Source of the DNA: Avena insularis
Taxonomy: Eukaryota > Streptophyta > Magnoliopsida > Poales > Poaceae
NCBI GenBank assembly: GCA_023614405.1
Contig: CM042689.1
Location: 277,767,533-277,831,532, forward strand
Direction: 5' to 3'
Length of the DNA: 64,000 nt
The notes under the pieces are model-generated. The model was not told the origin of the DNA. It did not search any database and saw nothing but the letters and a program-made list of their open reading frames with translations. Both the position numbers and the translations under genes were made by a program. Positions 47,552-57,873 of the stretch are shown piece after piece. Position 1 is the first letter of the stretch, and each line of letters begins with the position of its first letter.

Positions 47552-47729
47552 CCAAGTGTTGAGAAACTTATAGTGCAACCACTTGGCAATATGGGCTCTG
47601 CCATGATCATATAGGTTGCTAGAACTTAGTCACTTGGACAGTTGGTGGTAGTGGGAATGATAGGTTGGAGCACGTCCATTTGACTAAGGAAAGGCTTCTG
47701 AAAGGTCCTGTCTTGGGAAACCAAGTCTG

Positions 47730-47800
47730 GTGGGGAAAGTGCACAACCTCTGCAGATGGAAAATCTAAGTACTTAGCCAAGTCCATGGCAATGGACAACT
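47730..47800 (+). promoter_or_regulatory. Block conserved in all Tekay-type LTRs of the window
   Basis: GGGGAAAGTGCACAACCTC, TGCAG, AAGTACTTAGCC and GTCC..ATGGAC in fixed order. Counterparts lie at 7281-7355, 10676-10757, 35648-35720 (minus), 41435-41507 (minus), 57228-57300 and 63655-63730. In complete LTRs it sits 570-680 bases before the LTR end. The GTCC/GGAC arms could form a small RNA hairpin. Function unknown. Confidence 0.55.
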
Positions 47801-48379
47801 TGAGCATCAAGACATGGAAGCTACAAGAATCTCATCACTCCAACTTCTAAGTTAAAAACTTGTGGGTGAACAAGGGTGAAGGACCCCAATGTCTATTGGT
47901 GGTTTCTTGGGAAGTTTTTGACAAAGAAAAACGTAGTGATTTCAACTAATAGGAAAAACCTATTTAGAGCAAAGCAAGCCAAGCTACACTTAGCCAAAAT
48001 GCATATAGTACTATAGTCCACTTAAAATTTACTAAGGTATCACTTGCCAATACTATTCCAAAGTATTGACCCACTGTGGCTGTAACTTGTGATGTTGCAG
48101 GTTACTCCGATGATGAGTAGGAGTCATGAGTCTACACTCAACATGCTTACCTGTGGCACATGAAGATGAGGACTTATGTTTATTTACTTATTCCATAAAC
48201 TCTTGTATTAGGCCTTTGGCCCTGAGTTGTAAAAGACTATGTTTTATCTCTGGAATGAATGTAATAAACGACCTTTGTATCTGTGTACTTCATCTTAAAC
48301 GGTGGATACTAGCATTGATCCAGGGACTAGCATTGCAATCACAGGGATCCTTTCCTTTACAAAGGAGGGATCTTACAGA

Positions 48380-48391
48380 TGGTATCAAAGC
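48380..48391 (+). other. Primer-binding site of element D
   Basis: TGGTATCAAAGC, one base off the initiator-tRNA-Met form TGGTATCAGAGC, two bases after the LTR. Confidence 0.88.
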
Positions 48392-48518
48392 ACTGTGTTG
48401 CCTGTAGGATTATGACCCTAGGATTGGAAACCACTAAGGAAAATTTTTAACTACTTCTACACTTGTCTATTCTTCTCATAAACTTTTCTAATCTTCTCAT
48501 TCTCCTCTTTACTTGTAG

Positions 48519-49025
48519 ATGAACTCCATCAACGAAGCCGTGAAGAAAGGACCACTCATGACCATGACCTTGGAGTGTGAAACTGAGTTTCCCAAAATTC
48601 TCAAGGACCTCATGGTGGCAATGGAAGCACATGGTGCAGCTGTGTACAAAGGCTTTCCAGTGGTGGATGAAGGAGTGGAGTATTGGTGGGTGCAACTTCA
48701 CTTGTACAAAAACAAGGAAGACAACCACAAAGAAAGAGGCTTCTGCATGTACACCAACACTGTGATGCACACCACATTCTTTGAGTCAGCCAGAGAAGCA
48801 GCTTGGAGGACTATCAAAGAACTTAGTGCTAGAGTCAAGTGCAGAATGCTCAACCTCCAAAAAGACTTAGAGAAAGAGAAGGAACTAACCCAAGAGTTGG
48901 AAGCCACCAACCAAACCTTAAGAGGAGATATTATAGACTTAGTGATGGAATCATGTGAACAAGATAGGTGGATTGCTTCTAGGAACATTGTGTTAGCCAC
49001 TAGATCTAGTGAGATAGGATTGTGA
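48519..49025 (+). CDS. Accessory ORF-A of element D (168 residues), function unknown
   Basis: Intact ORF between primer site and gag, MNSINEAVKKG to RSSEIGL. Residues 1-85 look globular, with a Trp-rich strand (EYWWVQLHLYKN); 87-105 is helical (ESAREAAWRTIKELSAR); 110-145 is a likely coiled coil (Leu/Glu/Lys heptads). No zinc knuckle, protease or membrane segment. The start is well defined: ATG directly follows TTCTCCTCTTTACTTGTAG, a strong 3' splice acceptor with a branch-like CTAAT upstream. It may share fold and ancestry with ORF-B, as both combine a Trp-containing strand, a short helix and a coiled coil. Extra ORFs before gag are known in some plant gypsy groups (Ogre/Tat), but I do not recognise this protein. 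Confidence 0.7.
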   Translation: MNSINEAVKKGPLMTMTLECETEFPKILKDLMVAMEAHGAAVYKGFPVVDEGVEYWWVQLHLYKNKEDNHKERGFCMYTNTVMHTTFFESAREAAWRTIKELSARVKCRMLNLQKDLEKEKELTQELEATNQTLRGDIIDLVMESCEQDRWIASRNIVLATRSSEIGL

Positions 49026-49222
49026 ACGCACTTCGTTAGTTGGACCACCACCTATCACATTATTTTCCAAAATGATACCTTAAATAAGTTTGGACCTTGA
49101 TTGATGTAATGGAATTATGTATGCATGACTTGTGTGATTTTTGTGTTCCATGGATATGTATGAAATGTTTGTCTTGTTTTATCTTAAATTGTGTTGTCCT
49201 AACTTTTCTATCTTATAAATAG

Positions 49223-49999
49223 ATGCCTATTACCATCAGCACTGTTGAGGAGTTCCAGGGTACCCGTTTTGGTCCTCGTATCGTTGAGCTTACCACTTTG
49301 CTCAATCTCCCTCTTCCCACCATTATGGTGCACCCACTCACCAAGTTCGAGAGGAAGGACCTCTGGGGCTTCAAGGTGAACCAGCCCGGACGCCAGACAG
49401 AGTCTACTACGGAGGCCATCGTTTTCAAGCTTATGCACGATGACAGGGAGAGAGGAATGGAGGTTGTCATGCAGGACCTGATAGGACGTCTGTTAGGCCG
49501 TCACTCCCGACAGGTTAGGGGCACCCACTTCCACATCTTCGGAAGACGTGATGATGATGGAGAGTCCATCGACTTTGAGGACGACTCGAGGGACGCAGCA
49601 GAGTCGATACGTCTCTATCTCCAGGACTTAGAGTCTCTTATTAGGCACGTGGACACAGACAGGACCAATGTCATGCTCAGCAATGACGAGCTCCAGGTGC
49701 AGCTTCGCGAGAAGGACAAGCTTTTCGCACAGCAGGACGAGATAGTCAAGGAAATGGAGGCGAAGTTCGAGACCCAGGACCGCAAGTTCAAGAGTCAGGA
49801 GAAACGCGTCCAGGATAGGAACAAGAAGATCCGGGACATGACTGAAGAACTGAAGTCCAAGGATTTCGAGCTAGAGCAGCAGCAGATGGTGATTGAGAGG
49901 CTTCGCTCCCAGAAGAGGGCTCTCAAGACCAAGATCGAGTCCTTGACCACTACTATTGAGGAGAACAAGACCGCGATGGAGAACACAGGTCTTACTTGA
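49223..49999 (+). CDS. Accessory ORF-B of element D (258 residues), coiled-coil protein, function unknown
   Basis: Intact ORF from MPITISTVEEF to ENTGLT. Residues 1-105 are globular with LWGFKVNQ and HFHIFGRRDDD; 120-145 is helical and acidic; 155-252 is a long, charged coiled coil rich in Gln, Glu and Lys. ATG 49223 directly follows TATCTTATAAATAG, with branch-like CTAAC about 26 bases upstream. Third codon positions are visibly richer in G/C than in ORF-A or pol, so its history may differ from theirs (host capture is one option). It lies 197 bp after ORF-A and 223 bp before gag. It could assemble with gag or act on RNA, but nothing in the sequence shows this. Confidence 0.7.
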   Translation: MPITISTVEEFQGTRFGPRIVELTTLLNLPLPTIMVHPLTKFERKDLWGFKVNQPGRQTESTTEAIVFKLMHDDRERGMEVVMQDLIGRLLGRHSRQVRGTHFHIFGRRDDDGESIDFEDDSRDAAESIRLYLQDLESLIRHVDTDRTNVMLSNDELQVQLREKDKLFAQQDEIVKEMEAKFETQDRKFKSQEKRVQDRNKKIRDMTEELKSKDFELEQQQMVIERLRSQKRALKTKIESLTTTIEENKTAMENTGLT

Positions 50000-50222
50000 C
50001 TACTCGGTTATCTTTTATTATCATACTTGTTATTTGTGAACTTATTATTGGACCATCCGACATGTGGATGGCTTGCCACTTGTGTGTTTTACTTTGAGAC
50101 TTCGTTATTTTGTTGTTGAGATTTTATCCTTGTGTTGCATGCTATGTGTTTGCTTATGTGATGTATTGTGCATGAATCATGTATGGGTATCTCATTCTTA
50201 TCTCTATTTGAACAAACCACAG

Positions 50223-53200
50223 ATGCCTCCCCGTTGCGCAAACCCCAACCCCAACAACATCACCCCGGAAATGCAACAAATGATGAATGCGCAAACACAG
50301 CTTATGCAGATGATGACAACATTCATCCAAAACCAGAATAACAACAACAACAACCCCAATAACAACAACAACAACAACCACCCTCCGGGCTTTGATATGC
50401 TCACCAGATTTCTGCGTTTGAGGCCAGCAAAGTTTTCGGGGACGACTGATCCCATGGTGGCCAATGATTGGCTACGTTCTGTGAACAAGGACTTAGTGAC
50501 CGTGGGCTGCACGGATGCTGAAAAGGTCAGGTTCGCAGCGCATCTGTTGGAAGGGCCAGCCGCCACATGGTGGGACAACTTCCAAATCACCACTCCTATC
50601 GATGAGGTGACTTGGGCTATCTTTGAAGATGGCTTCGATGCTCATATCTCATCAGAATGATGAGCCTGAAAAGAAGGAGTTTCACAACTGAAGCAGCGCC
50701 AGCGTGGCTGAATATATAGAAGAGTTCAACAATCTGGCGCTATGCGGATGAGGTTGACACAGATGCAAAAAGAAAGGAAAAGTTTGGAAGGCTTGAATGA
50801 TGAGCTAAACTTGCGGTTTATGCATGGCATATGTTCCAACATATCAGTCTCTGTGTGACAAGGCTGCTATTTTGGAGAATAAGATGAAGCAAGTCGAGAG
50901 TAGGAAGAGGAAACACTCCGACAAGCACAGCTCGGGATCGTCTCACAAACGATCTCACTATGATGACAGTGGAAGCTCAGGATCCCATAAGCATGGGAAA
51001 TTCAACAAGCACCACAACCACAACCGTCATGACAACAAGCATCACCGCAGTCATGACAATTACAAGTATAAGAACCACAAGAGTGGACTTAAGAGCCACC
51101 ACAGTGGTAATGGTAGTGGAAGTGGAAGTCAGCCTGCCAAAAGAGACATCAGTCAGGTTGAATGCTTCAAATGCAAGAAGCTGGGGCATTATGCTAATGA
51201 GTGCCCTGAGAAGAAAGTTGAAGGACCTAACAAGCCCAATCCTTTTCAGAAAGGACAGGTTAACCACATTAATGTGGAGGAGGTCTATGAGGAACCTGAC
51301 GCTGTTGCTGGTAAGTTCAGACTCAATTCCATTCCAGCATTTGTACTCTTTGACACTGGTGCATCTCATTCATTCATATCAAAAGCATTTGTTGATAGAA
51401 ATGGGTTTGCATCTGAAAACATTGGGTTTCCAATAAAAGTTAGTTCTCCGGGTGGAGATATGATAGTAAGTCTTGAATGCCGGGATCTTGTCATAGAGTT
51501 TGGAAAGCATAAGTTCCCAGTGAGCCTAATAATCCTAGATTCCCAAGGATTAGATGTAATTTTAGGGATGGATTGGATGGCTAAATATGAAGGAGTGCTA
51601 GATTGTGCTAATCGTACTATTACACTCATGACCCCAGAAGGAAAAAGAATAAAATTCAGGTCAAACTTTGAATCCAAAGGAAGTAAGATTAATTCTCTTA
51701 AGGGGGTTAGCATGGATAGTGTGCCAATTGTGTGTGAGTATCCGGATGTATTCCCGGAAGAATTGCCAGGAATGCCACCAGATAGAGATGTGGAAATTCT
51801 GATAGATTTGGTACCAGGTTCTGGACCAATAGCAAAGAGACCATACAAAATGTCAGTTGATGAACTGAAAGAGCTCAAGAAGCAACTAGGAGAACAGTTG
51901 CAGAAAGGATTTATCCAACCAAGTTCTTCATCTTGGGGAGCCCCAGTTTTGTTCGTGGAGAAGAAAGATAGAAGCCAAAGGTTATGCATAGATTACCGCT
52001 CACTCAATGAGGTGACTATCAAGAACAAATATCCTTTGCCAAGAATCAATGACTCATTTGATCATCTTGAAGGAGCATGTGTGTTCTCGAAGATTGATCT
52101 CCGGTCAGGCTATTTTCAACTCAAGATAAGAGAGCAAGACATACCTAAAACAGCATTCACCACAAGGTATGGATTGTATGAGTATACCGTAATGCCTTTC
52201 GGCTTAATCAATGCTCCAGCATACTTCATGAATATGATGAACAAGGTGTTCATGGAATTTCTTGACAAGTTCGTTGTCGTTTTCATCGATGACATCTTAG
52301 TTTACTCTAAGAGAAAGGAAGAACATGAGGGACACTTGCGTTTGATACTTGAGAAGTTGAGAGAACATAAACTTTATGCCAAATTCAACAAGTGTGAGTT
52401 CTGGTTAGAGGAAGTTGGTTTTCTTGGTCATGTTATGACAAAAGATGGTGTAGCAGTTGATCCTGCTAAGGTTTCAGCTGTGACCGAATGGGAATCTCCC
52501 AAGAATGTGAAAGAGGTTCGCAGTTTCCTTGGCTTAGCAGGTTACTACAGAAGATTCATTGAGAATTTCTCGAAGGTTGCTAAGCCCATGACATAATTGT
52601 TAAAGAAAGACAAAAAGTTTGCTTGGTCTGAAGGTTGTGAAGTCAACTTTCAAGAATTGAAGAAGAGACTTGTGACAGCACCAGTTCTGTGTCTGCCAGA
52701 TTTGGAAAAGGATTTCCAAGTATACTATGATGCGTCTCATCAAGGTTTGGGTGTCATACTTATGCAAGACGGTAAAGTTGTGGCCTATGCCTCGAGACAA
52801 CTCAAAACTCATGAAGTAAACTATCCTACTCATGATTTGGAGTTAGCCTCTGCCGTCCATGCACTCAAAACATGGAGACATTACCTTTTGGGAAAGCGTT
52901 GTGAAGTGTTCACCGATCACAAGAGTTTGAAGTATATCTTCACCCAGAAGGAAATCAATATGAGACAAAGAAGATGGTTAGAGCTTATCAAGGACTATGA
53001 CTTAAGTTTGCAATACCACCCCGGTAAAGCAAATGTTGTAGCAGATGCTCTAAGTCGTAAGGTATTTGTGAATGGCCTTACCAAAGGCAGTGCCGATGAT
53101 TTGTGTAAGCAATTCAAAGAACTCAGATTGGAGATTGTACACGAAGGACATCTCATGTCTTTAGAAGTCCAACCCACTTTGTTGGGCAAGATTAGAAGCT

Positions 53201-54647
53201 CAAAAGGCGATAAAGAAATTGAGGAGATTAAGAAAAATATTGACCAAGGGAAAGCTAAAAGTTTCCATGTAGACGAACAAGGTACTTTATGGCACGGGAA
53301 ACGTATTTGTGTTCCACAAGATCCGGAAATGCGGAAACTGATTCTACAAGAAGCCCACAACTCTCCGTATTCTATTCATCTGGGTAACACTAAAATGTAT
53401 ATGGACATGAAAGAAAGATTTTGGTGGAACAATCTCAAGAGGGACATCGCCGAGCATATTGCTTTGTGTGATGTGTGTAGTAGAGTAAAAGAGCATCAAA
53501 AACCAGCGGTTTACTTCAACCACTACCTATTCCTGATTGGAAATGGGACAAAATTGGTATGGATTTCATCACCGGATTACCAAGGACCAGATCAGGATAT
53601 GATTCCATATGGGTAGTAGTGGATCGCTTAACTAAAGTGGCACATTTCATACCCGTGAAGACAACTTATACCAGTGCCAAGTTAGCCAAAATCTAAATGA
53701 GTAGAATTGTATGCCTTCACGGTGTGCCTAAGAGTATTGTGTCCGATAGGGGAACCCAATTCACTTCCCATTTTTGGAGACAGCTACATGAGTCATTGGG
53801 AACGAGGTTGGAATTCAGTACTGCTTTTCATCCTCAAACCGATGGACAAACAGAAAGGACTAACCAAATTCTGGAAGACATGTTGAGGGCATGTGCCCTA
53901 GATTATGGAGCAAGTTGGGATGAAAGTCTGCCTTACACAGAATTTTCCTATAAAAACAGTTATCAAGCCAGCATTGAGATGGCATCGTTCGAGTTTCTCT
54001 ACGGAAGAAAATGTACCACCCCATTGTTATGGAATGGTGTGGGAGAAAGAAGTTTATTTGGGCCAGACCTTATCAAAGAAGCCGAAGAGAAGGTCAAATT
54101 GGTTAAGGACATGTTGAAGATAGCACAGTCCCGACAGAAAAGCTACGCAGATCCTAAGCGTAGAGAAGTCACCTACGAAGTTGGTGATAGAGCCTATCTT
54201 AGAGTATCACCACTCCGTGGAGTGAAAAGATTCGGAGTCAAAGGAAAGTTGGCACCAAGATATGTTGGGCCATTCAAGATTCTGAGTCGCAAAGGAGAAG
54301 TTGCTTATGAAATAGAACTGCCAGCATCTTTATCAGCAGTCCATAATGTATTTCATGTGAGTCAGCTTAAGAAATGTCACCCAGAAATGGAAGAATCTTC
54401 TTTGAAGGATACCATACCTTTGGAAGAAGTTCAACTAGAAAGTGATCTCACTTATGAAGAAAAGCCTATCAAGATTCTTGAGACTACAGAAAGAGTCACG
54501 AGAACAAAGACTATCAAGTTTTGCAAAGTGCAATGGAACCATCATACCGAAGAGGAAGCAACATGGGAAAGAGAAGATGATCTTCGGAAAGACCACCCTC
54601 ACCTATTTGCTAGCCAATCCGAATCTCGAGGGCGAGATTCACCTTAA
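50223..54647 (+). pseudogene. gag-pol polyprotein of element D, multiply broken
   Basis: Same domain order as element A. Gag starts at 50223 (MPPRCANPN), directly after AAACCACAG. It has a Asn-run N-terminus, capsid-like core, His-rich linker and CCHC knuckle (51163-51204, [14 protein letters not shown]). Protease DTGAS is at 51352, reverse transcriptase FIDD at about 52282-52293, then RNase H, integrase finger (CDVC), DDE core and C-terminal chromodomain (EEATWERE). Lesions: several small deletions packed into about 50630-50830 that switch frame within gag; TAA at 52594-52596; a frameshift near 53508 in integrase; TAA at 53694-53696. The rest is well preserved, so decay is recent or partly a sequencing artefact. 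Confidence 0.9.
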
Positions 54648-54659
54648 GAGGGTTAGATT

Positions 54660-57600
54660 TGTAACATCCCTAAAATCATAATTTCAAAGTTTGCATATCA
54701 TTCATGCATGCATATAGATTTGAGGTAAAAATTCAAACTCATTTCAGAAAAACAGAAGCACATGGTGCTATGATTTTATGTGAGCAGAATTAAATCAAAT
54801 GGCTATCCCCATTTGAAAGTTTGATTGTTTATGAACCAAGTTGGTTGCCTTCTATGAGCATAGGGTTTAAGTGTAGATTTTAAACCAAGTTTTTCAAATG
54901 GTAAATGGTTTCCAAAAACCATTTTTCAAATTTTCAAACCAAGTGCCTAGCCTCTGATATTTTTGATCTCCAAGCTTGACCAAGTTGTTGCAAAGCAACC
55001 ACATGATCTTATGCCTATATTGGAGACTACTGCTCACTGCAAAAATCCCAGGAAAATTTGAATTCAAATTGAACTTGATTTCATTTGAAAATCTATTCAG
55101 TAAATCGAATCAGAAAAAGAAAACAAGCAAACAAATGAAAAAGGCCAGGCGCCACCAATCTAGCCCAGGAACGGAACAGGCCCAACTAGCCCACCCGGGG
55201 CATTTCTTTTCCTTCCGCACGCACGAGCACACCCACCCAGCCGCTGACGACAGGACCCCACCTCCACTTCGCGCACTTCGCTGACAAGCGGGCCTCCTCC
55301 ACGTCAGCTTCGTCTTCCCCTGATTCCGCGCACGACCTCCGCCGCTGCCCGTTGCTGCACTGATTTCGCGAGCTTAATTGGCATTGATGCAGCGAGCGTT
55401 TCTTGTCGAGCCTCGGGCTATAAGATCCCCCCATCCTCGCGACCATTTCCCCCCAAACAATTTCGCATCCACGCCACCAGGCTGCCCACAACTCGCACGA
55501 CGCCGCTGCTGTTCCGACGACTGCGCCGGCGAATTCCGGTGAGTTCCGTGCTCCCCTCTGTCTCTCGTTCATGCTAACAGGTTCAGCGAGTCCTTGCGCA
55601 CCCACTGACACTTTCCTTTTGACCTCGCATGACCCGTAGCTCCAGCAACGTCGACGACGGCCGCCACCGTTCTCTGCACGAACTCCGGCGACTTCCCTCC
55701 GTAAGTAGCCACCGCCCCTTGCCCTCTGACTTGTGCACCTAGAATCTACGTCGATGTGCGCATCTAACGGTACCCTTATCTTGGCTTAGCGCGACGAGGA
55801 ACCTCGCCAACATCGACGATCGGCCGTCTGCTGACGTCTGCCTCTACTCCGACGAGAAATCCTCGCCGTATCAGCGCGCCCCTTCGCAAACCAACGCCAC
55901 CTTGAGCATCAGCAGCCTCCTGCGGTTCGGGTATGACCCTTCTCCCTCTCGCGCACGACCTGAAACGCTAGCGCCGCCGTAGACAGAGCGCTCCGCCGCT
56001 CGCTGACGCCGCGCGCCGCCAGGACATGGTCGCGTGCTCGAGCGCCGTTAGATCTAGATCCAAGCGACATGATAGAATCACTTATCAGCGAAGAGGTACG
56101 CGTCCAGGACCGTGCGATTTATTTAGATCCTGCGGCGCGGAAGGGTGATCCGGTGCGAACCGGTACGCGCCAGTAATATCGTGACGCGTGGCTAAGGCTG
56201 ATTCAAAAATAGAAATTCAAATCAGATTTAGATCAAATTTTCAAAGGGCTGTAACTTTAGTTTCCCACGTTAGAATTTTACAAACTTTATACCGTTGGAA
56301 TCAGTGAATCAAGGCCTTTCTGAATCTGCAATGTGTTTAACAAATAGTATCTGTTAAAATGACTTTGTATGCAGAAACATGTTTAGGTCCATTTTGAGTA
56401 TAGTTTTTGTTTAGCAAATTGTTTTAGGGCTAAATAAGTTTAGTTAGCAAACTTTGTGACTTGTTATGTTTCTGTATCATGCACTTGCTTGGTAGAGTTT
56501 TCAAAATCATCACTTAGTAAATTCTTGCATGCATGCATTCATATTTTTGATTGTATATAAATTGTGTGTAATTGTATGCTACAAATTTTTGTGTAGATTT
56601 TGCTAGTGACTGTGATTGTGAAGAGTGCTACTCTCCCCATTACCAAGGCAAGTGATACTTCATGATATTTCCATCCTTTATTTTGAATAAGCATTAGAAT
56701 TATTTTGCTAAGTCTTGCATGCTACTTTTGCCAAATGCTATGTTGGGAAATCCTATGTAGTGTAGAATTGTAGAATTGCTAGGGAATCTTCCTAAGTTAA
56801 GTTACTATGCCATGCTTAGCCTAGCTAGTAGAAAACAAGGGTTGGTGAAGTATGTACATGCTATGGTGAAATAATTCTAAGTCCTTTGGGACTCATGCTT
56901 TTCTTAATAAAACGACTAAGTCAATGAACTTCCTGGGTGGAATGGGACTTGAATGGTGGTTTTTGGTTGAGTGGTTACACAAGGCCATGGATTTGGCTTG
57001 TGTATCTCACTTGTGGTATGCCACCCAGGCACAAAGGGATTTGGAGGCCAAGTGTTGAGAAAGCTTAGAGTGCAACCACTTGGCAATATGGGCTCTGCCA
57101 TGATCATATAGGTTGCTAGAACTTAGTCACTTGGACAGTTGGTGGTAGTGGGAATGATAGGTGGGAGCGCGTGCATTTGACTAAGGAAAGGCTTCTGAAA
57201 GGTCCTGTCTTGGGAAACCAAGTCTGGTGGGGAAAGTGCACAACCTCTGCAGATGGAAAATCTAAGTACTTAGCCAAGTCCATGGCAATGGACAACTTGA
57301 GCATCAAGACATGGAAGCTACAAGAATCTCATCACTCCAACTTCTAAGTTAAAAACTTGTGGGTGAACAAGGGTGAAGGACCCCAATGTCTATTGGTGGT
57401 TTCTTGGGAAGTTTTTGACAAAGAAAAACGTAGTGATTTCAACTAATAGGAAAAACCTATTTTGAGCAAATCAAGCCAAGCTACACTTAGCCAAAATGCA
57501 TATAGTACTATAGTCCACTTAAAATTTACTAAGGTATCACTTGCCAATACTATTCCAAAGTATTGACCCACTGTGGATGTAACTTGTGATGTTCCAGGTT

Positions 57601-57873
57601 ACTCCGATGATGAGTAGGAGTCATGAGTCTACACTCAACATGCTTGCCTATGGCACATGAAGATGAGGACTTATGTTTATTTACTTATTCCATAAACTCT
57701 TGTATTAGGCCTTTGGCCCTGAGTTGTAAAAGACTATGTTTTATCTCTGGAATGATGTAATAAATGACCTTTGTATCTGTGTACTTCATCTTAAACTGTG
57801 GATGCTAGCATTGATCCAGGGACTAGCATTGCAATCACAGGGATCCTTTCCTTTACAAAGGAGGGATCTTACA
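54660..57873 (+). repeat. 3' LTR of element D
   Basis: TGTAACATCCC to GGATCTTACA, 3214 bp, 12 bases after the gag-pol stop and its purine tract AAGAGGGTTAGA. Single copy of the 93-bp unit. Intron-2-like segment is 121 nt here against 95 in the 5' LTR. Conserved block at 57228-57300. Confidence 0.92.

Larger units (their letters stand above)
45978..48100 (+). other. Exon/intron-like leader module in 5' LTR D
   Basis: Predicted. An extra first intron is 45978-46078 (101 nt; CCG|GTGAGT, CTGAC, CCGTAG). Intron 1 is 46140-46228 (89 nt; GTAAGT, branch-like TCTAAC, GGCTTAG). Exon 2 is 46229-46367 (139 nt). Intron 2 is 46368-46462 (95 nt here, 121 nt in the 3' LTR at 55931-56051; acceptor GCCGTTAG). 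Exon 3 is 46463-47058. Intron 3 is 47059-48100 (1042 nt; ACCAAG|GCAAGT to GTTGCAG|GTT). In the 3' LTR intron 1 is 55701-55789 (89 nt) and intron 3 is 56648-57597. Confidence 0.42.
45099..48377 (+). repeat. 5' LTR of element D
   Basis: Starts TGTAACATCCCTAAAATC, ends GGATCTTACA. Contains the TATA-like box 45857-45864, the leader module, the conserved block at 47730-47800 and the end motif TTGATCCAGGGACTAGCATTG at 48315-48335. It is longer than the 3' LTR mainly because of the duplication at 47366-47551. Confidence 0.92.
45099..57873 (+). mobile_element. Element D: complete Tekay-type retrotransposon with two extra ORFs
   Basis: 12775 bp, flanked by perfect TAAAT duplications (45094-45098 and 57874-57878). 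Order: 5' LTR, Met-type primer site, accessory ORF-A, accessory ORF-B, gag-pol with chromodomain, purine tract, 3' LTR. The gag-pol frame is broken while both accessory ORFs are open. LTRs are very similar apart from a 93-bp tandem duplication and a diverged patch around 46255-46462. It lies only 324 bp from element C in the same host LTR. Confidence 0.93.

Noticed and set aside
47327..47578. Open frames with a repeated 31-residue unit on both strands
   Set aside because: They are translations of the 93-bp duplication in a noncoding LTR region; single-copy 3' LTR shows no selection for a frame.
48380..48391. tRNA gene near the primer sites
   Set aside because: Only the 12-13 base primer complement is present; no tRNA body or cloverleaf follows.
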